DNA of 26,088 nt from assembly GCA_903813345.2 (NCBI GenBank), contig CAIIXF020000123.1, forward strand, positions 1 to 26,088, written 5' to 3'. This stretch comes from Owenia fusiformis (taxonomy: Eukaryota; Annelida; Polychaeta; Sabellida; Oweniidae). Below the pieces are notes generated by a model. The model ran no database searches. It was not told the origin of the DNA and saw only the letters and a list, made by a program, of their open reading frames with translations. The first letter of the stretch is position 1; every line of letters begins with the position of its first letter. Shown here piece by piece: positions 1 through 11,585 of this stretch. Position numbers and translations under genes: made by a program.

Positions 1-244
1 ACACTCTTGGCTACATGTATACAAATTTTCGAAGAATATAATTAATCTGTAGTGTCAGAATCGCAAAAAATAAGGAAAAACTTTGAATTTGACCTAGATT
101 TTGACCTAGGCATTTTGGTGTCCAAATTTTTATGAAAAGAAGGTCTTGTGGTCCCTTTCTTTTATGGGCTTCCATTATGTTTAGCTGTGCTTAGTCTATA
201 TCTCATATTTTACACTTCAAAAAAATATTTTTTCCCATTGAATT
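1..244 (+). repeat. Partial ~476-bp family monomer (3' portion), left edge of window
   Basis: This stretch is nearly identical to 15630-15871 and 17697-17939, so it is the 3' half of one monomer of the dispersed/tandem 476-bp family seen again at 14.6-18.4 kb. It carries two TGACCT hexamers at 90-95 and 102-107, separated by six bases. The monomer is cut by the window edge. No coding potential is apparent. Confidence 0.85.
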
Positions 245-740
245 AACATGGGGCACCAAATTTAGCGATTTTTGAATTTTTAAAACGCCATAACTTCTGA
301 ACCGGAAGTCGGATCGAAATTTGGTTTTCAGATTCGGAATCCTGATAAAATTTCCTATAAGACTGATATCCTGGACATTGGATTCGTTGAAATTTTTTTT
401 GGACCTCGTTTTCGGACACTGATATCTCGAAATCGGTTTGAGATACCAAAAAACTAAATCGACCCTAGGTTTTCTACTTTTTTATAAGGAACACAATGAA
501 AAAAACCAGGATCAAAAATATTGAAGGACGACCGAGATAATGGGAAAAAGTGACAAAGTACTGGATTTGACCTAGTTCTTGACCTTTGACCTAGATAAAA
601 ATTTGACCTAATTTCCCATCATCCCAGATACATTCCCTAGTTATTCATGTAAGCAGCTTAAAGTAAGCTCTTCTAGTTGGTGAGAAATCTGGGAAGGAGG
701 AAGATTCTGAAAGAATAATAATAAAGAAAACTGGCAAAAG
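245..740 (+). repeat. Terminal-type monomer of the 476-bp family, 5' flank of the 717-bp array
   Basis: It begins at the AACATGGGGCACC motif that opens each family monomer and is near-identical to 15872-16345 and 17940-18378. Unlike internal monomers, its 3' half diverges to a distinct ending: TGACCT hexamers at 568-573, 580-585, 587-592 and 604-609, then TTTCCCA, a GTTGGTGAGAAAT segment, and GGAGGAAG. The copy at 17940 lacks about 21 bp relative to this one, between short ATTGG/TTTGG repeats, which looks like a slippage deletion. The 68-residue minus-strand open frame at 243-449 has no recognisable domain and is probably not a gene. Confidence 0.85.
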
Positions 741-743
741 CAA

Positions 744-825
744 TAGACTCCAGATTTTCATCTGGAGTCTAATAATAAGAAAACAGGCAAAAACAATAGA
801 CTCCAGATTTTCAATCTGGAGTCTA
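744..825 (+). repeat. Two perfect small hairpins at the 5' border of the array
   Basis: Hairpin 1 spans 744-771, with a 12-bp stem (TAGACTCCAGAT / ATCTGGAGTCTA) and a TTTC loop. Hairpin 2 spans 797-825, with the same stem extended to 13 bp and a TTC loop. They are preceded by CTGGCAAAAGC and CAGGCAAAAAC respectively, in the same order as hairpins 1 and 2 of the five-copy series at 18423-18681. The 717-bp array starts immediately after hairpin 2, sharing ATAATA (826-831) with the spacer that normally follows these hairpins. Confidence 0.9.
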
Positions 826-1376
826 ATAATAGGATTTGCCCATACGCGTATAGAGGCTAATGGCTCTACGGACGCTCTGAGGGCCTATAATGGTCGATTA
901 AAGGTCGGGGAATCTAGGGAGGTAGTTGGGGAGAATGCCTGGCTCGTGCTTCGCGGATCCGTCGAGGTCAAAAAATAGTCCTTCAAAAAATAGGCCTTCC
1001 AGACTTCTATATAGAGCTTTCGACGTAGATTCGAGCAGCGTACGTGTCGTTCTACATTCCGCAATCGTTAGTTTGACGAAGGGAATCGTTGTTTTAGAAA
1101 TGCTCTAGTCATCGTTCGGGCCTATTTTCTTTCAAATGTCTGTTGTTCGCAGAGATACGTATACCAAGTGTATACCAGGTGTCGTCTAGATATACGGCAA
1201 CGGTGGCCCGTACGCGAACTTCAAACGCGTATATCTCGATAACTAATGGTCGGATTTCAATTTGGTTCACTGTTTTTTTTAATGCTCGGAAAACTGTCTT
1301 TCCGACCAGCTAGTTTTCCTCCGATTCTGACTTCTTAAGGAGGCTCGAGAGGCCAAAATAGCGGAAATGCAGATTT

Positions 1377-1418
1377 CGACCTAGATTTCGACCTTTGACC
1401 CAGATAAGGATTTGACCT
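1377..1418 (+). promoter_or_regulatory. TGACCT-type hexamer cluster inside each array unit (possible nuclear-receptor-like sites)
   Basis: The cluster is CGACCT, 6 bases, CGACCT, 1 base, TGACCC, 11 bases, TGACCT. On the opposite strand TGACCT is AGGTCA, the classical nuclear-receptor half-site, and the pair with one-base spacing is a DR1 arrangement. The flanking family shows the same 6-1-11 spacing with four perfect TGACCT hexamers. In the array, two hexamers carry T to C (giving CGACCT) and one ends in C. The same cluster recurs in all 19 units. The motif identity is seen in the sequence; a regulatory role is only inference. Confidence 0.35.
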
Positions 1419-1508
1419 AATTTCCCATCAACCACGTCTAGCCCCCTAACAACGTGTATGAGTAGATTTATCCAAATATCTCTCGTTGGCGAGAACGTGT
1501 GTGAGGAG

Positions 1509-1543
1509 GATTTTTGCTTTTTGCAAATACGAAAGCAAAAATC
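1509..1543 (+). repeat. Unit-terminal hairpin, 12-bp perfect stem (one per array unit)
   Basis: The left arm GATTTTTGCTTT (1509-1520) and right arm AAAGCAAAAATC (1532-1543) are exact reverse complements around an 11-base loop, TTGCAAATACG. The hairpin forms the last 35 bp of every unit, including unit 19 (14419-14453). The only variant I saw, A to C at 5114 and 10135, lies in the loop. It sits where the flanking family places its unrelated TAGACTCCAGAT hairpin. In both cases ATAATA follows. Confidence 0.9.
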
Positions 1544-2978
1544 ATAATAGGATTTGCCCATACGCGTTTAGAGGCTAATGGCTCTACGGACGCTCTGAGG
1601 GCCTATAATGGTCGATTAAAGGTCGGGGAATCTAGGGAGGTAGTTGGGGAGAATGCCTGGCTCGTGCTTCGCGGATCCGTCGAGGTCAAAAAATAGTCCT
1701 TCAAAAAATAGGCCTTCCAGACTTCTATATAGAGCTTTCGACGTAGATTCGAGCAGCGTACGTGTCGTTCTACATTCCGCAATCGTTAGTTTGACGAAGG
1801 GAATCGTTGTTTTAGAAATGCTCTAGTCATCGTTCGGGCCTATTTTCTTTCAAATGTCTGTTGTTCGCAGAGATACGTATACCAAGTGTATACCAGGTGT
1901 CGTCTAGATATACGGCAACGGTGGCCCGTACGCGAACTTCAAACGCGTATATCTCGATAACTAATGGTCGGATTTCAATTTGGTTCACTGTTTTTTTTAA
2001 TGCTCGGAAAACTGTCTTTCCGACCAGCTAGTTTTCCTCCGATTCTGACTTCTTAAGGAGGCTCGAGAGGCCAAAATAGCGGAAATGCAGATTTCGACCT
2101 AGATTTCGACCTTTGACCCAGATAAGGATTTGACCTAATTTCCCATCAACCACGTCTAGCCCCCTAACAACGTGTATGAGTAGATTTATCCAAATATCTC
2201 TCGTTGGCGAGAACGTGTGTGAGGAGGATTTTTGCTTTTTGCAAATACGAAAGCAAAAATCATAATAGGATTTGCCCATACGCGTTTAGAGGCTAATGGC
2301 TCTACGGACGCTCTGAGGGCCTATAATGGTCGATTAAAGGTCGGGGAATCTAGGGAGGTAGTTGGGGAGAATGCCTGGCTCGTGCTTCGCGGATCCGTCG
2401 AGGTCAAAAAATAGTCCTTCAAAAAATAGGCCTTCCAGACTTCTATATAGAGCTTTCGACGTAGATTCGAGCAGCGTACGTGTCGTTCTACATTCCGCAA
2501 TCGTTAGTTTGACGAAGGGAATCGTTGTTTTAGAAATGCTCTAGTCATCGTTCGGGCCTATTTTCTTTCAAATGTCTGTTGTTCGCAGAGATACGTATAC
2601 CAAGTGTATACCAGGTGTCGTCTAGATATACGGCAACGGTGGCCCGTACGCGAACTTCAAACGCGTATATCTCGATAACTAATGGTCGGATTTCAATTTG
2701 GTTCACTGTTTTTTTAATGCTCGGAAAACTGTCTTTCCGACCAGCTAGTTTTCCTCCGATTCTGACTTCTTAAGGAGGCTCGAGAGGCCAAAATAGCGGA
2801 AATGCAGATTTCGACCTAGATTTCGACCTTTGACCCAGATAAGGATTTGACCTAATTTCCCATCAACCACGTCTAGCCCCCTAACAACGTGTATGAGTAG
2901 ATTTATCCAAATATCTCTCGTTGGCGAGAACGTGTGTGAGGAGGATTTTTGCTTTTTGCAAATACGAAAGCAAAAATC

Positions 2979-5900
2979 ATAATAGGATTTGCCCATACGC
3001 GTTTAGAGGCTAATGGCTCTACGGACGCTCTGAGGGCCTATAATGGTCGATTAAAGGTCGGGGAATCTAGGGAGGTAGTTGGGGAGAATGCCTGGCTCGT
3101 GCTTCGCGGATCCGTCGAGGTCAAAAAATAGTCCTTCAAAAAATAGGCCTTCCAGACTTCTATATAGAGCTTTCGACGTAGATTCGAGCAGCGTACGTGT
3201 CGTTCTACATTCCGCAATCGTTAGTTTGACGAAGGGAATCGTTGTTTTAGAAATGCTCTAGTCATCGTTCGGGCCTATTTTCTTTCAAATGTCTGTTGTT
3301 CGCAGAGATACGTATACCAAGTGTATACCAGGTGTCGTCTAGATATACGGCAACGGTGGCCCGTACGCGAACTTCAAACGCGTATATCTCGATAACTAAT
3401 GGTCGGATTTCAATTTGGTTCATTGTTTTTTTAATGCTCGGAAAACTGTCTTTCCGACCAGCTAGTTTTCCTCCGATTCTGACTTCTTAAGGAGGCTCGA
3501 GAGGCCAAAATAGCGGAAATGCAGATTTCGACCTAGATTTCGACCTTTGACCCAGATAAGGATTTGACCTAATTTCCCATCAACCACGTCTAGCCCCCTA
3601 ACAACGTGTATGAGTAGATTTATCCAAATATCTCTCGTTGGCGAGAACGTGTGTGAGGAGGATTTTTGCTTTTTGCAAATACGAAAGCAAAAATCATAAT
3701 AGGATTTGCCCATACGCGTATAGAGGCTAATGGCTCTACGGACGCTCTGAGGGCCTATAATGGTCGATTAAAGGTCGGGGAATCTAGGGAGGTAGTTGGG
3801 GAGAATGCCTGGCTCGTGCTTCGCGGATCCGTCGAGGTCAAAAAATAGTCCTTCAAAAAATAGGCCTTCCAGACTTCTATATAGAGCTTTCGACGTAGAT
3901 TCGAGCAGCGTACGTGTCGTTCTACATTCCGCAATCGTTAGTTTGACGAAGGGAATCGTTGTTTTAGAAATGCTCTAGTCATCGTTCGGGCCTATTTTCT
4001 TTCAAATGTCTGTTGTTCGCAGAGATACGTATACCAAGTGTATACCAGGTGTCGTCTAGATATACGGCAACGGTGGCCCGTACGCGAACTTCAAACGCGT
4101 ATATCTCGATAACTAATGGTCGGATTTCAATTTGGTTCACTGTTTTTTTTAATGCTCGGAAAACTGTCTTTCCGACCAGCTAGTTTTCCTCCGATTCTGA
4201 CTTCTTAAGGAGGCTCGAGAGGCCAAAATAGCGGAAATGCAGATTTCGACCTAGATTTCGACCTTTGACCCAGATAAGGATTTGACCTAATTTCCCATCA
4301 ACCACGTCTAGCCCCCTAACAACGTGTATGAGTAGATTTATCCAAATATCTCTCGTTGGCGAGAACGTGTGTGAGGAGGATTTTTGCTTTTTGCAAATAC
4401 GAAAGCAAAAATCATAATAGGATTTGCCCATACGCGTTTAGAGGCTAATGGCTCTACGGACGCTCTGAGGGCCTATAATGGTCGATTAAAGGTCGGGGAA
4501 TCTAGGGAGGTAGTTGGGGAGAATGCCTGGCTCGTGCTTCGCGGATCCGTCGAGGTCAAAAAATAGTCCTTCAAAAAATAGGCCTTCCAGACTTCTATAT
4601 AGAGCTTTCGACGTAGATTCGAGCAGCGTACGTGTCGTTCTACATTCCGCAATCGTTAGTTTGACGAAGGGAATTGTTGTTTTAGAAATGCTCTAGTCAT
4701 CGTTCGGGCCTATTTTCTTTCAAATGTCTGTTGTTCGCAGAGATACGTATACCAAGTGTATACCAGGTGTCGTCTAGATATACGGCAACGGTGGCCCGTA
4801 CGCGAACTTCAAACGCGTATATCTCGATAACTAATGGTCGGATTTCAATTTGGTTCACTGTTTTTTTAATGCTCGGAAAACTGTCTTTCCGACCAGCTAG
4901 TTTTCCTCCGATTCTGACTTCTTAAGGAGGCTCGAGAGGCCAAAATAGCGGAAATGCAGATTTCGACCTAGATTTCGACCTTTGACCCAGATAAGGATTT
5001 GACCTAATTTCCCATCAACCACGTCTAGCCCCCTAACAACGTGTATGAGTAGATTTATCCAAATATCTCTCGTTGGCGAGAACGTGTGTGAGGAGGATTT
5101 TTGCTTTTTGCAACTACGAAAGCAAAAATCATAATAGGATTTGCCCATACGCGTTTAGAGGCTAATGGCTCTACGGACGCTCTGAGGGCCTATAATGGTC
5201 GATTAAAGGTCGGGGAATCTAGGGAGGTAGTTGGGGAGAATGCCTGGCTCGTGCTTCGCGGATCCGTCGAGGTCAAAAAATAGTCCTTCAAAAAATAGGC
5301 CTTCCAGACTTCTATATAGAGCTTTCGACGTAGATTCGAGCAGCGTACGTGTCGTTCTACATTCCGCAATCGTTAGTTTGACGAAGGGAATCGTTGTTTT
5401 AGAAATGCTCTAGTCATCGTTCGGGCCTATTTTCTTTCAAATGTCTGTTGTTCGCAGAGATACGTATACCAAGTGTATACCAGGTGTCGTCTAGATATAC
5501 GGCAACGGTGGCCCGTACGCGAACTTCAAACGCGTATATCTCGATAACTAATGGTCGGATTTCAATTTGGTTCACTGTTTTTTTAATGCTCGGAAAACTG
5601 TCTTTCCGACCAGCTAGTTTTCCTCCGATTCTGACTTCTTAAGGAGGCTCGAGAGGCCAAAATAGCGGAAATGCAGATTTCGACCTAGATTTCGACCTTT
5701 GACCCAGATAAGGATTTGACCTAATTTCCCATCAACCACGTCTAGCCCCCTAACAACGTGTATGAGTAGATTTATCCAAATATCTCTCGTTGGCGAGAAC
5801 GTGTGTGAGGAGGATTTTTGCTTTTTGCAAATACGAAAGCAAAAATCATAATAGGATTTGCCCATACGCGTATAGAGGCTAATGGCTCTACGGACGCTCT

Positions 5901-6564
5901 GAGGGCCTATAATGGTCGATTAAAGGTCGGGGAATCTAGGGAGGTAGTTGGGGAGAATGCCTGGCTCGTGCTTCGCGGATCCGTCGAGGTCAAAAAATAG
6001 TCCTTCAAAAAATAGGCCTTCCAGACTTCTATATAGAGCTTTCGACGTAGATTCGAGCAGCGTACGTGTCGTTCTACATTCCGCAATCGTTAGTTTGACG
6101 AAGGGAATCGTTGTTTTAGAAATGCTCTAGTCATCGTTCGGGCCTATTTTCTTTCAAATGTCTGTTGTTCGCAGAGATACGTATACCAAGTGTATACCAG
6201 GTGTCGTCTAGATATACGGCAACGGTGGCCCGTACGCGAACTTCAAACGCGTATATCTCGATAACTAATGGTCGGATTTCAATTTGGTTCACTGTTTTTT
6301 TAATGCTCGGAAAACTGTCTTTCCGACCAGCTAGTTTTCCTCCGATTCTGACTTCTTAAGGAGGCTCGAGAGGCCAAAATAGCGGAAATGCAGATTTCGA
6401 CCTAGATTTCGACCTTTGACCCAGATAAGGATTTGACCTAATTTCCCATCAACCACGTCTAGCCCCCTAACAACGTGTATGAGTAGATTTATCCAAATAT
6501 CTCTCGTTGGCGAGAACGTGTGTGAGGAGGATTTTTGCTTTTTGCAAATACGAAAGCAAAAATC
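2979..6564 (+). repeat. Higher-order block copy 1 (units 4-8)
   Basis: Five consecutive units share their variant states in order with units 11-15. Private markers are T at 3423, T at 4675, C at 5114 and the T8 run in unit 5. Each is matched at +5021 bp. Homology of the variant pattern breaks at unit 3 on the left (T7, against T8 in unit 10) and at unit 9 on the right (T variant, against A in unit 16). Confidence 0.85.
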
Positions 6565-7999
6565 ATAATAGGATTTGCCCATACGCGTTTAGAGGCTAAT
6601 GGCTCTACGGACGCTCTGAGGGCCTATAATGGTCGATTAAAGGTCGGGGAATCTAGGGAGGTAGTTGGGGAGAATGCCTGGCTCGTGCTTCGCGGATCCG
6701 TCGAGGTCAAAAAATAGTCCTTCAAAAAATAGGCCTTCCAGACTTCTATATAGAGCTTTCGACGTAGATTCGAGCAGCGTACGTGTCGTTCTACATTCCG
6801 CAATCGTTAGTTTGACGAAGGGAATCGTTGTTTTAGAAATGCTCTAGTCATCGTTCGGGCCTATTTTCTTTCAAATGTCTGTTGTTCGCAGAGATACGTA
6901 TACCAAGTGTATACCAGGTGTCGTCTAGATATACGGCAACGGTGGCCCGTACGCGAACTTCAAACGCGTATATCTCGATAACTAATGGTCGGATTTCAAT
7001 TTGGTTCACTGTTTTTTTAATGCTCGGAAAACTGTCTTTCCGACCAGCTAGTTTTCCTCCGATTCTGACTTCTTAAGGAGGCTCGAGAGGCCAAAATAGC
7101 GGAAATGCAGATTTCGACCTAGATTTCGACCTTTGACCCAGATAAGGATTTGACCTAATTTCCCATCAACCACGTCTAGCCCCCTAACAACGTGTATGAG
7201 TAGATTTATCCAAATATCTCTCGTTGGCGAGAACGTGTGTGAGGAGGATTTTTGCTTTTTGCAAATACGAAAGCAAAAATCATAATAGGATTTGCCCATA
7301 CGCGTATAGAGGCTAATGGCTCTACGGACGCTCTGAGGGCCTATAATGGTCGATTAAAGGTCGGGGAATCTAGGGAGGTAGTTGGGGAGAATGCCTGGCT
7401 CGTGCTTCGCGGATCCGTCGAGGTCAAAAAATAGTCCTTCAAAAAATAGGCCTTCCAGACTTCTATATAGAGCTTTCGACGTAGATTCGAGCAGCGTACG
7501 TGTCGTTCTACATTCCGCAATCGTTAGTTTGACGAAGGGAATCGTTGTTTTAGAAATGCTCTAGTCATCGTTCGGGCCTATTTTCTTTCAAATGTCTGTT
7601 GTTCGCAGAGATACGTATACCAAGTGTATACCAGGTGTCGTCTAGATATACGGCAACGGTGGCCCGTACGCGAACTTCAAACGCGTATATCTCGATAACT
7701 AATGGTCGGATTTCAATTTGGTTCACTGTTTTTTTTAATGCTCGGAAAACTGTCTTTCCGACCAGCTAGTTTTCCTCCGATTCTGACTTCTTAAGGAGGC
7801 TCGAGAGGCCAAAATAGCGGAAATGCAGATTTCGACCTAGATTTCGACCTTTGACCCAGATAAGGATTTGACCTAATTTCCCATCAACCACGTCTAGCCC
7901 CCTAACAACGTGTATGAGTAGATTTATCCAAATATCTCTCGTTGGCGAGAACGTGTGTGAGGAGGATTTTTGCTTTTTGCAAATACGAAAGCAAAAATC

Positions 8000-10900
8000 A
8001 TAATAGGATTTGCCCATACGCGTTTAGAGGCTAATGGCTCTACGGACGCTCTGAGGGCCTATAATGGTCGATTAAAGGTCGGGGAATCTAGGGAGGTAGT
8101 TGGGGAGAATGCCTGGCTCGTGCTTCGCGGATCCGTCGAGGTCAAAAAATAGTCCTTCAAAAAATAGGCCTTCCAGACTTCTATATAGAGCTTTCGACGT
8201 AGATTCGAGCAGCGTACGTGTCGTTCTACATTCCGCAATCGTTAGTTTGACGAAGGGAATCGTTGTTTTAGAAATGCTCTAGTCATCGTTCGGGCCTATT
8301 TTCTTTCAAATGTCTGTTGTTCGCAGAGATACGTATACCAAGTGTATACCAGGTGTCGTCTAGATATACGGCAACGGTGGCCCGTACGCGAACTTCAAAC
8401 GCGTATATCTCGATAACTAATGGTCGGATTTCAATTTGGTTCATTGTTTTTTTAATGCTCGGAAAACTGTCTTTCCGACCAGCTAGTTTTCCTCCGATTC
8501 TGACTTCTTAAGGAGGCTCGAGAGGCCAAAATAGCGGAAATGCAGATTTCGACCTAGATTTCGACCTTTGACCCAGATAAGGATTTGACCTAATTTCCCA
8601 TCAACCACGTCTAGCCCCCTAACAACGTGTATGAGTAGATTTATCCAAATATCTCTCGTTGGCGAGAACGTGTGTGAGGAGGATTTTTGCTTTTTGCAAA
8701 TACGAAAGCAAAAATCATAATAGGATTTGCCCATACGCGTATAGAGGCTAATGGCTCTACGGACGCTCTGAGGGCCTATAATGGTCGATTAAAGGTCGGG
8801 GAATCTAGGGAGGTAGTTGGGGAGAATGCCTGGCTCGTGCTTCGCGGATCCGTCGAGGTCAAAAAATAGTCCTTCAAAAAATAGGCCTTCCAGACTTCTA
8901 TATAGAGCTTTCGACGTAGATTCGAGCAGCGTACGTGTCGTTCTACATTCCGCAATCGTTAGTTTGACGAAGGGAATCGTTGTTTTAGAAATGCTCTAGT
9001 CATCGTTCGGGCCTATTTTCTTTCAAATGTCTGTTGTTCGCAGAGATACGTATACCAAGTGTATACCAGGTGTCGTCTAGATATACGGCAACGGTGGCCC
9101 GTACGCGAACTTCAAACGCGTATATCTCGATAACTAATGGTCGGATTTCAATTTGGTTCACTGTTTTTTTTAATGCTCGGAAAACTGTCTTTCCGACCAG
9201 CTAGTTTTCCTCCGATTCTGACTTCTTAAGGAGGCTCGAGAGGCCAAAATAGCGGAAATGCAGATTTCGACCTAGATTTCGACCTTTGACCCAGATAAGG
9301 ATTTGACCTAATTTCCCATCAACCACGTCTAGCCCCCTAACAACGTGTATGAGTAGATTTATCCAAATATCTCTCGTTGGCGAGAACGTGTGTGAGGAGG
9401 ATTTTTGCTTTTTGCAAATACGAAAGCAAAAATCATAATAGGATTTGCCCATACGCGTTTAGAGGCTAATGGCTCTACGGACGCTCTGAGGGCCTATAAT
9501 GGTCGATTAAAGGTCGGGGAATCTAGGGAGGTAGTTGGGGAGAATGCCTGGCTCGTGCTTCGCGGATCCGTCGAGGTCAAAAAATAGTCCTTCAAAAAAT
9601 AGGCCTTCCAGACTTCTATATAGAGCTTTCGACGTAGATTCGAGCAGCGTACGTGTCGTTCTACATTCCGCAATCGTTAGTTTGACGAAGGGAATTGTTG
9701 TTTTAGAAATGCTCTAGTCATCGTTCGGGCCTATTTTCTTTCAAATGTCTGTTGTTCGCAGAGATACGTATACCAAGTGTATACCAGGTGTCGTCTAGAT
9801 ATACGGCAACGGTGGCCCGTACGCGAACTTCAAACGCGTATATCTCGATAACTAATGGTCGGATTTCAATTTGGTTCACTGTTTTTTTAATGCTCGGAAA
9901 ACTGTCTTTCCGACCAGCTAGTTTTCCTCCGATTCTGACTTCTTAAGGAGGCTCGAGAGGCCAAAATAGCGGAAATGCAGATTTCGACCTAGATTTCGAC
10001 CTTTGACCCAGATAAGGATTTGACCTAATTTCCCATCAACCACGTCTAGCCCCCTAACAACGTGTATGAGTAGATTTATCCAAATATCTCTCGTTGGCGA
10101 GAACGTGTGTGAGGAGGATTTTTGCTTTTTGCAACTACGAAAGCAAAAATCATAATAGGATTTGCCCATACGCGTTTAGAGGCTAATGGCTCTACGGACG
10201 CTCTGAGGGCCTATAATGGTCGATTAAAGGTCGGGGAATCTAGGGAGGTAGTTGGGGAGAATGCCTGGCTCGTGCTTCGCGGATCCGTCGAGGTCAAAAA
10301 ATAGTCCTTCAAAAAATAGGCCTTCCAGACTTCTATATAGAGCTTTCGACGTAGATTCGAGCAGCGTACGTGTCGTTCTACATTCCGCAATCGTTAGTTT
10401 GACGAAGGGAATCGTTGTTTTAGAAATGCTCTAGTCATCGTTCGGGCCTATTTTCTTTCAAATGTCTGTTGTTCGCAGAGATACGTATACCAAGTGTATA
10501 CCAGGTGTCGTCTAGATATACGGCAACGGTGGCCCGTACGCGAACTTCAAACGCGTATATCTCGATAACTAATGGTCGGATTTCAATTTGGTTCACTGTT
10601 TTTTTAATGCTCGGAAAACTGTCTTTCCGACCAGCTAGTTTTCCTCCGATTCTGACTTCTTAAGGAGGCTCGAGAGGCCAAAATAGCGGAAATGCAGATT
10701 TCGACCTAGATTTCGACCTTTGACCCAGATAAGGATTTGACCTAATTTCCCATCAACCACGTCTAGCCCCCTAACAACGTGTATGAGTAGATTTATCCAA
10801 ATATCTCTCGTTGGCGAGAACGTGTGTGAGGAGGATTTTTGCTTTTTGCAAATACGAAAGCAAAAATCATAATAGGATTTGCCCATACGCGTATAGAGGC

Positions 10901-11585
10901 TAATGGCTCTACGGACGCTCTGAGGGCCTATAATGGTCGATTAAAGGTCGGGGAATCTAGGGAGGTAGTTGGGGAGAATGCCTGGCTCGTGCTTCGCGGA
11001 TCCGTCGAGGTCAAAAAATAGTCCTTCAAAAAATAGGCCTTCCAGACTTCTATATAGAGCTTTCGACGTAGATTCGAGCAGCGTACGTGTCGTTCTACAT
11101 TCCGCAATCGTTAGTTTGACGAAGGGAATCGTTGTTTTAGAAATGCTCTAGTCATCGTTCGGGCCTATTTTCTTTCAAATGTCTGTTGTTCGCAGAGATA
11201 CGTATACCAAGTGTATACCAGGTGTCGTCTAGATATACGGCAACGGTGGCCCGTACGCGAACTTCAAACGCGTATATCTCGATAACTAATGGTCGGATTT
11301 CAATTTGGTTCACTGTTTTTTTAATGCTCGGAAAACTGTCTTTCCGACCAGCTAGTTTTCCTCCGATTCTGACTTCTTAAGGAGGCTCGAGAGGCCAAAA
11401 TAGCGGAAATGCAGATTTCGACCTAGATTTCGACCTTTGACCCAGATAAGGATTTGACCTAATTTCCCATCAACCACGTCTAGCCCCCTAACAACGTGTA
11501 TGAGTAGATTTATCCAAATATCTCTCGTTGGCGAGAACGTGTGTGAGGAGGATTTTTGCTTTTTGCAAATACGAAAGCAAAAATC
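8000..11585 (+). repeat. Higher-order block copy 2 (units 11-15)
   Basis: This is the second copy of the five-unit block. Private markers are T at 8444, T at 9696, C at 10135 and the T8 run in unit 12, all exactly 5021 bp from their partners in units 4-6. The offset equals seven units plus the two extra T bases lying between the copies. It is either a genuine segmental exchange within the array or an assembly duplication. Confidence 0.85.

Larger units (their letters stand above)
826..1543 (+). repeat. Array unit 1 (representative 718-bp monomer)
   Basis: The unit reads in order as follows: an opening ATAATAGGATTTGCCC segment; a CpG-rich 5' half with no visible counterpart in the flanking family; a GTATACC direct repeat of period 11 near 1160-1175; a segment resembling the AAACGCCATAACT...GTCGGAT...AATTTGGTT block of the 476-bp family; a T-run that varies between 7 and 8; the motif cluster at 1377-1418; TTTCCCATCA; a GTTGGCGAGAA segment; GGAGGA; and the terminal hairpin. 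Hand counting gives about 48 CpG per unit. The order of the 3' half parallels the terminal monomer at 245-740. Confidence 0.85.

Noticed and set aside
1028-1040. Possible Pol III B box (GATTCGAGCAG) in each unit
   Set aside because: It differs from the GGTTCGANNCC consensus at several positions and no convincing A box lies at a proper distance.
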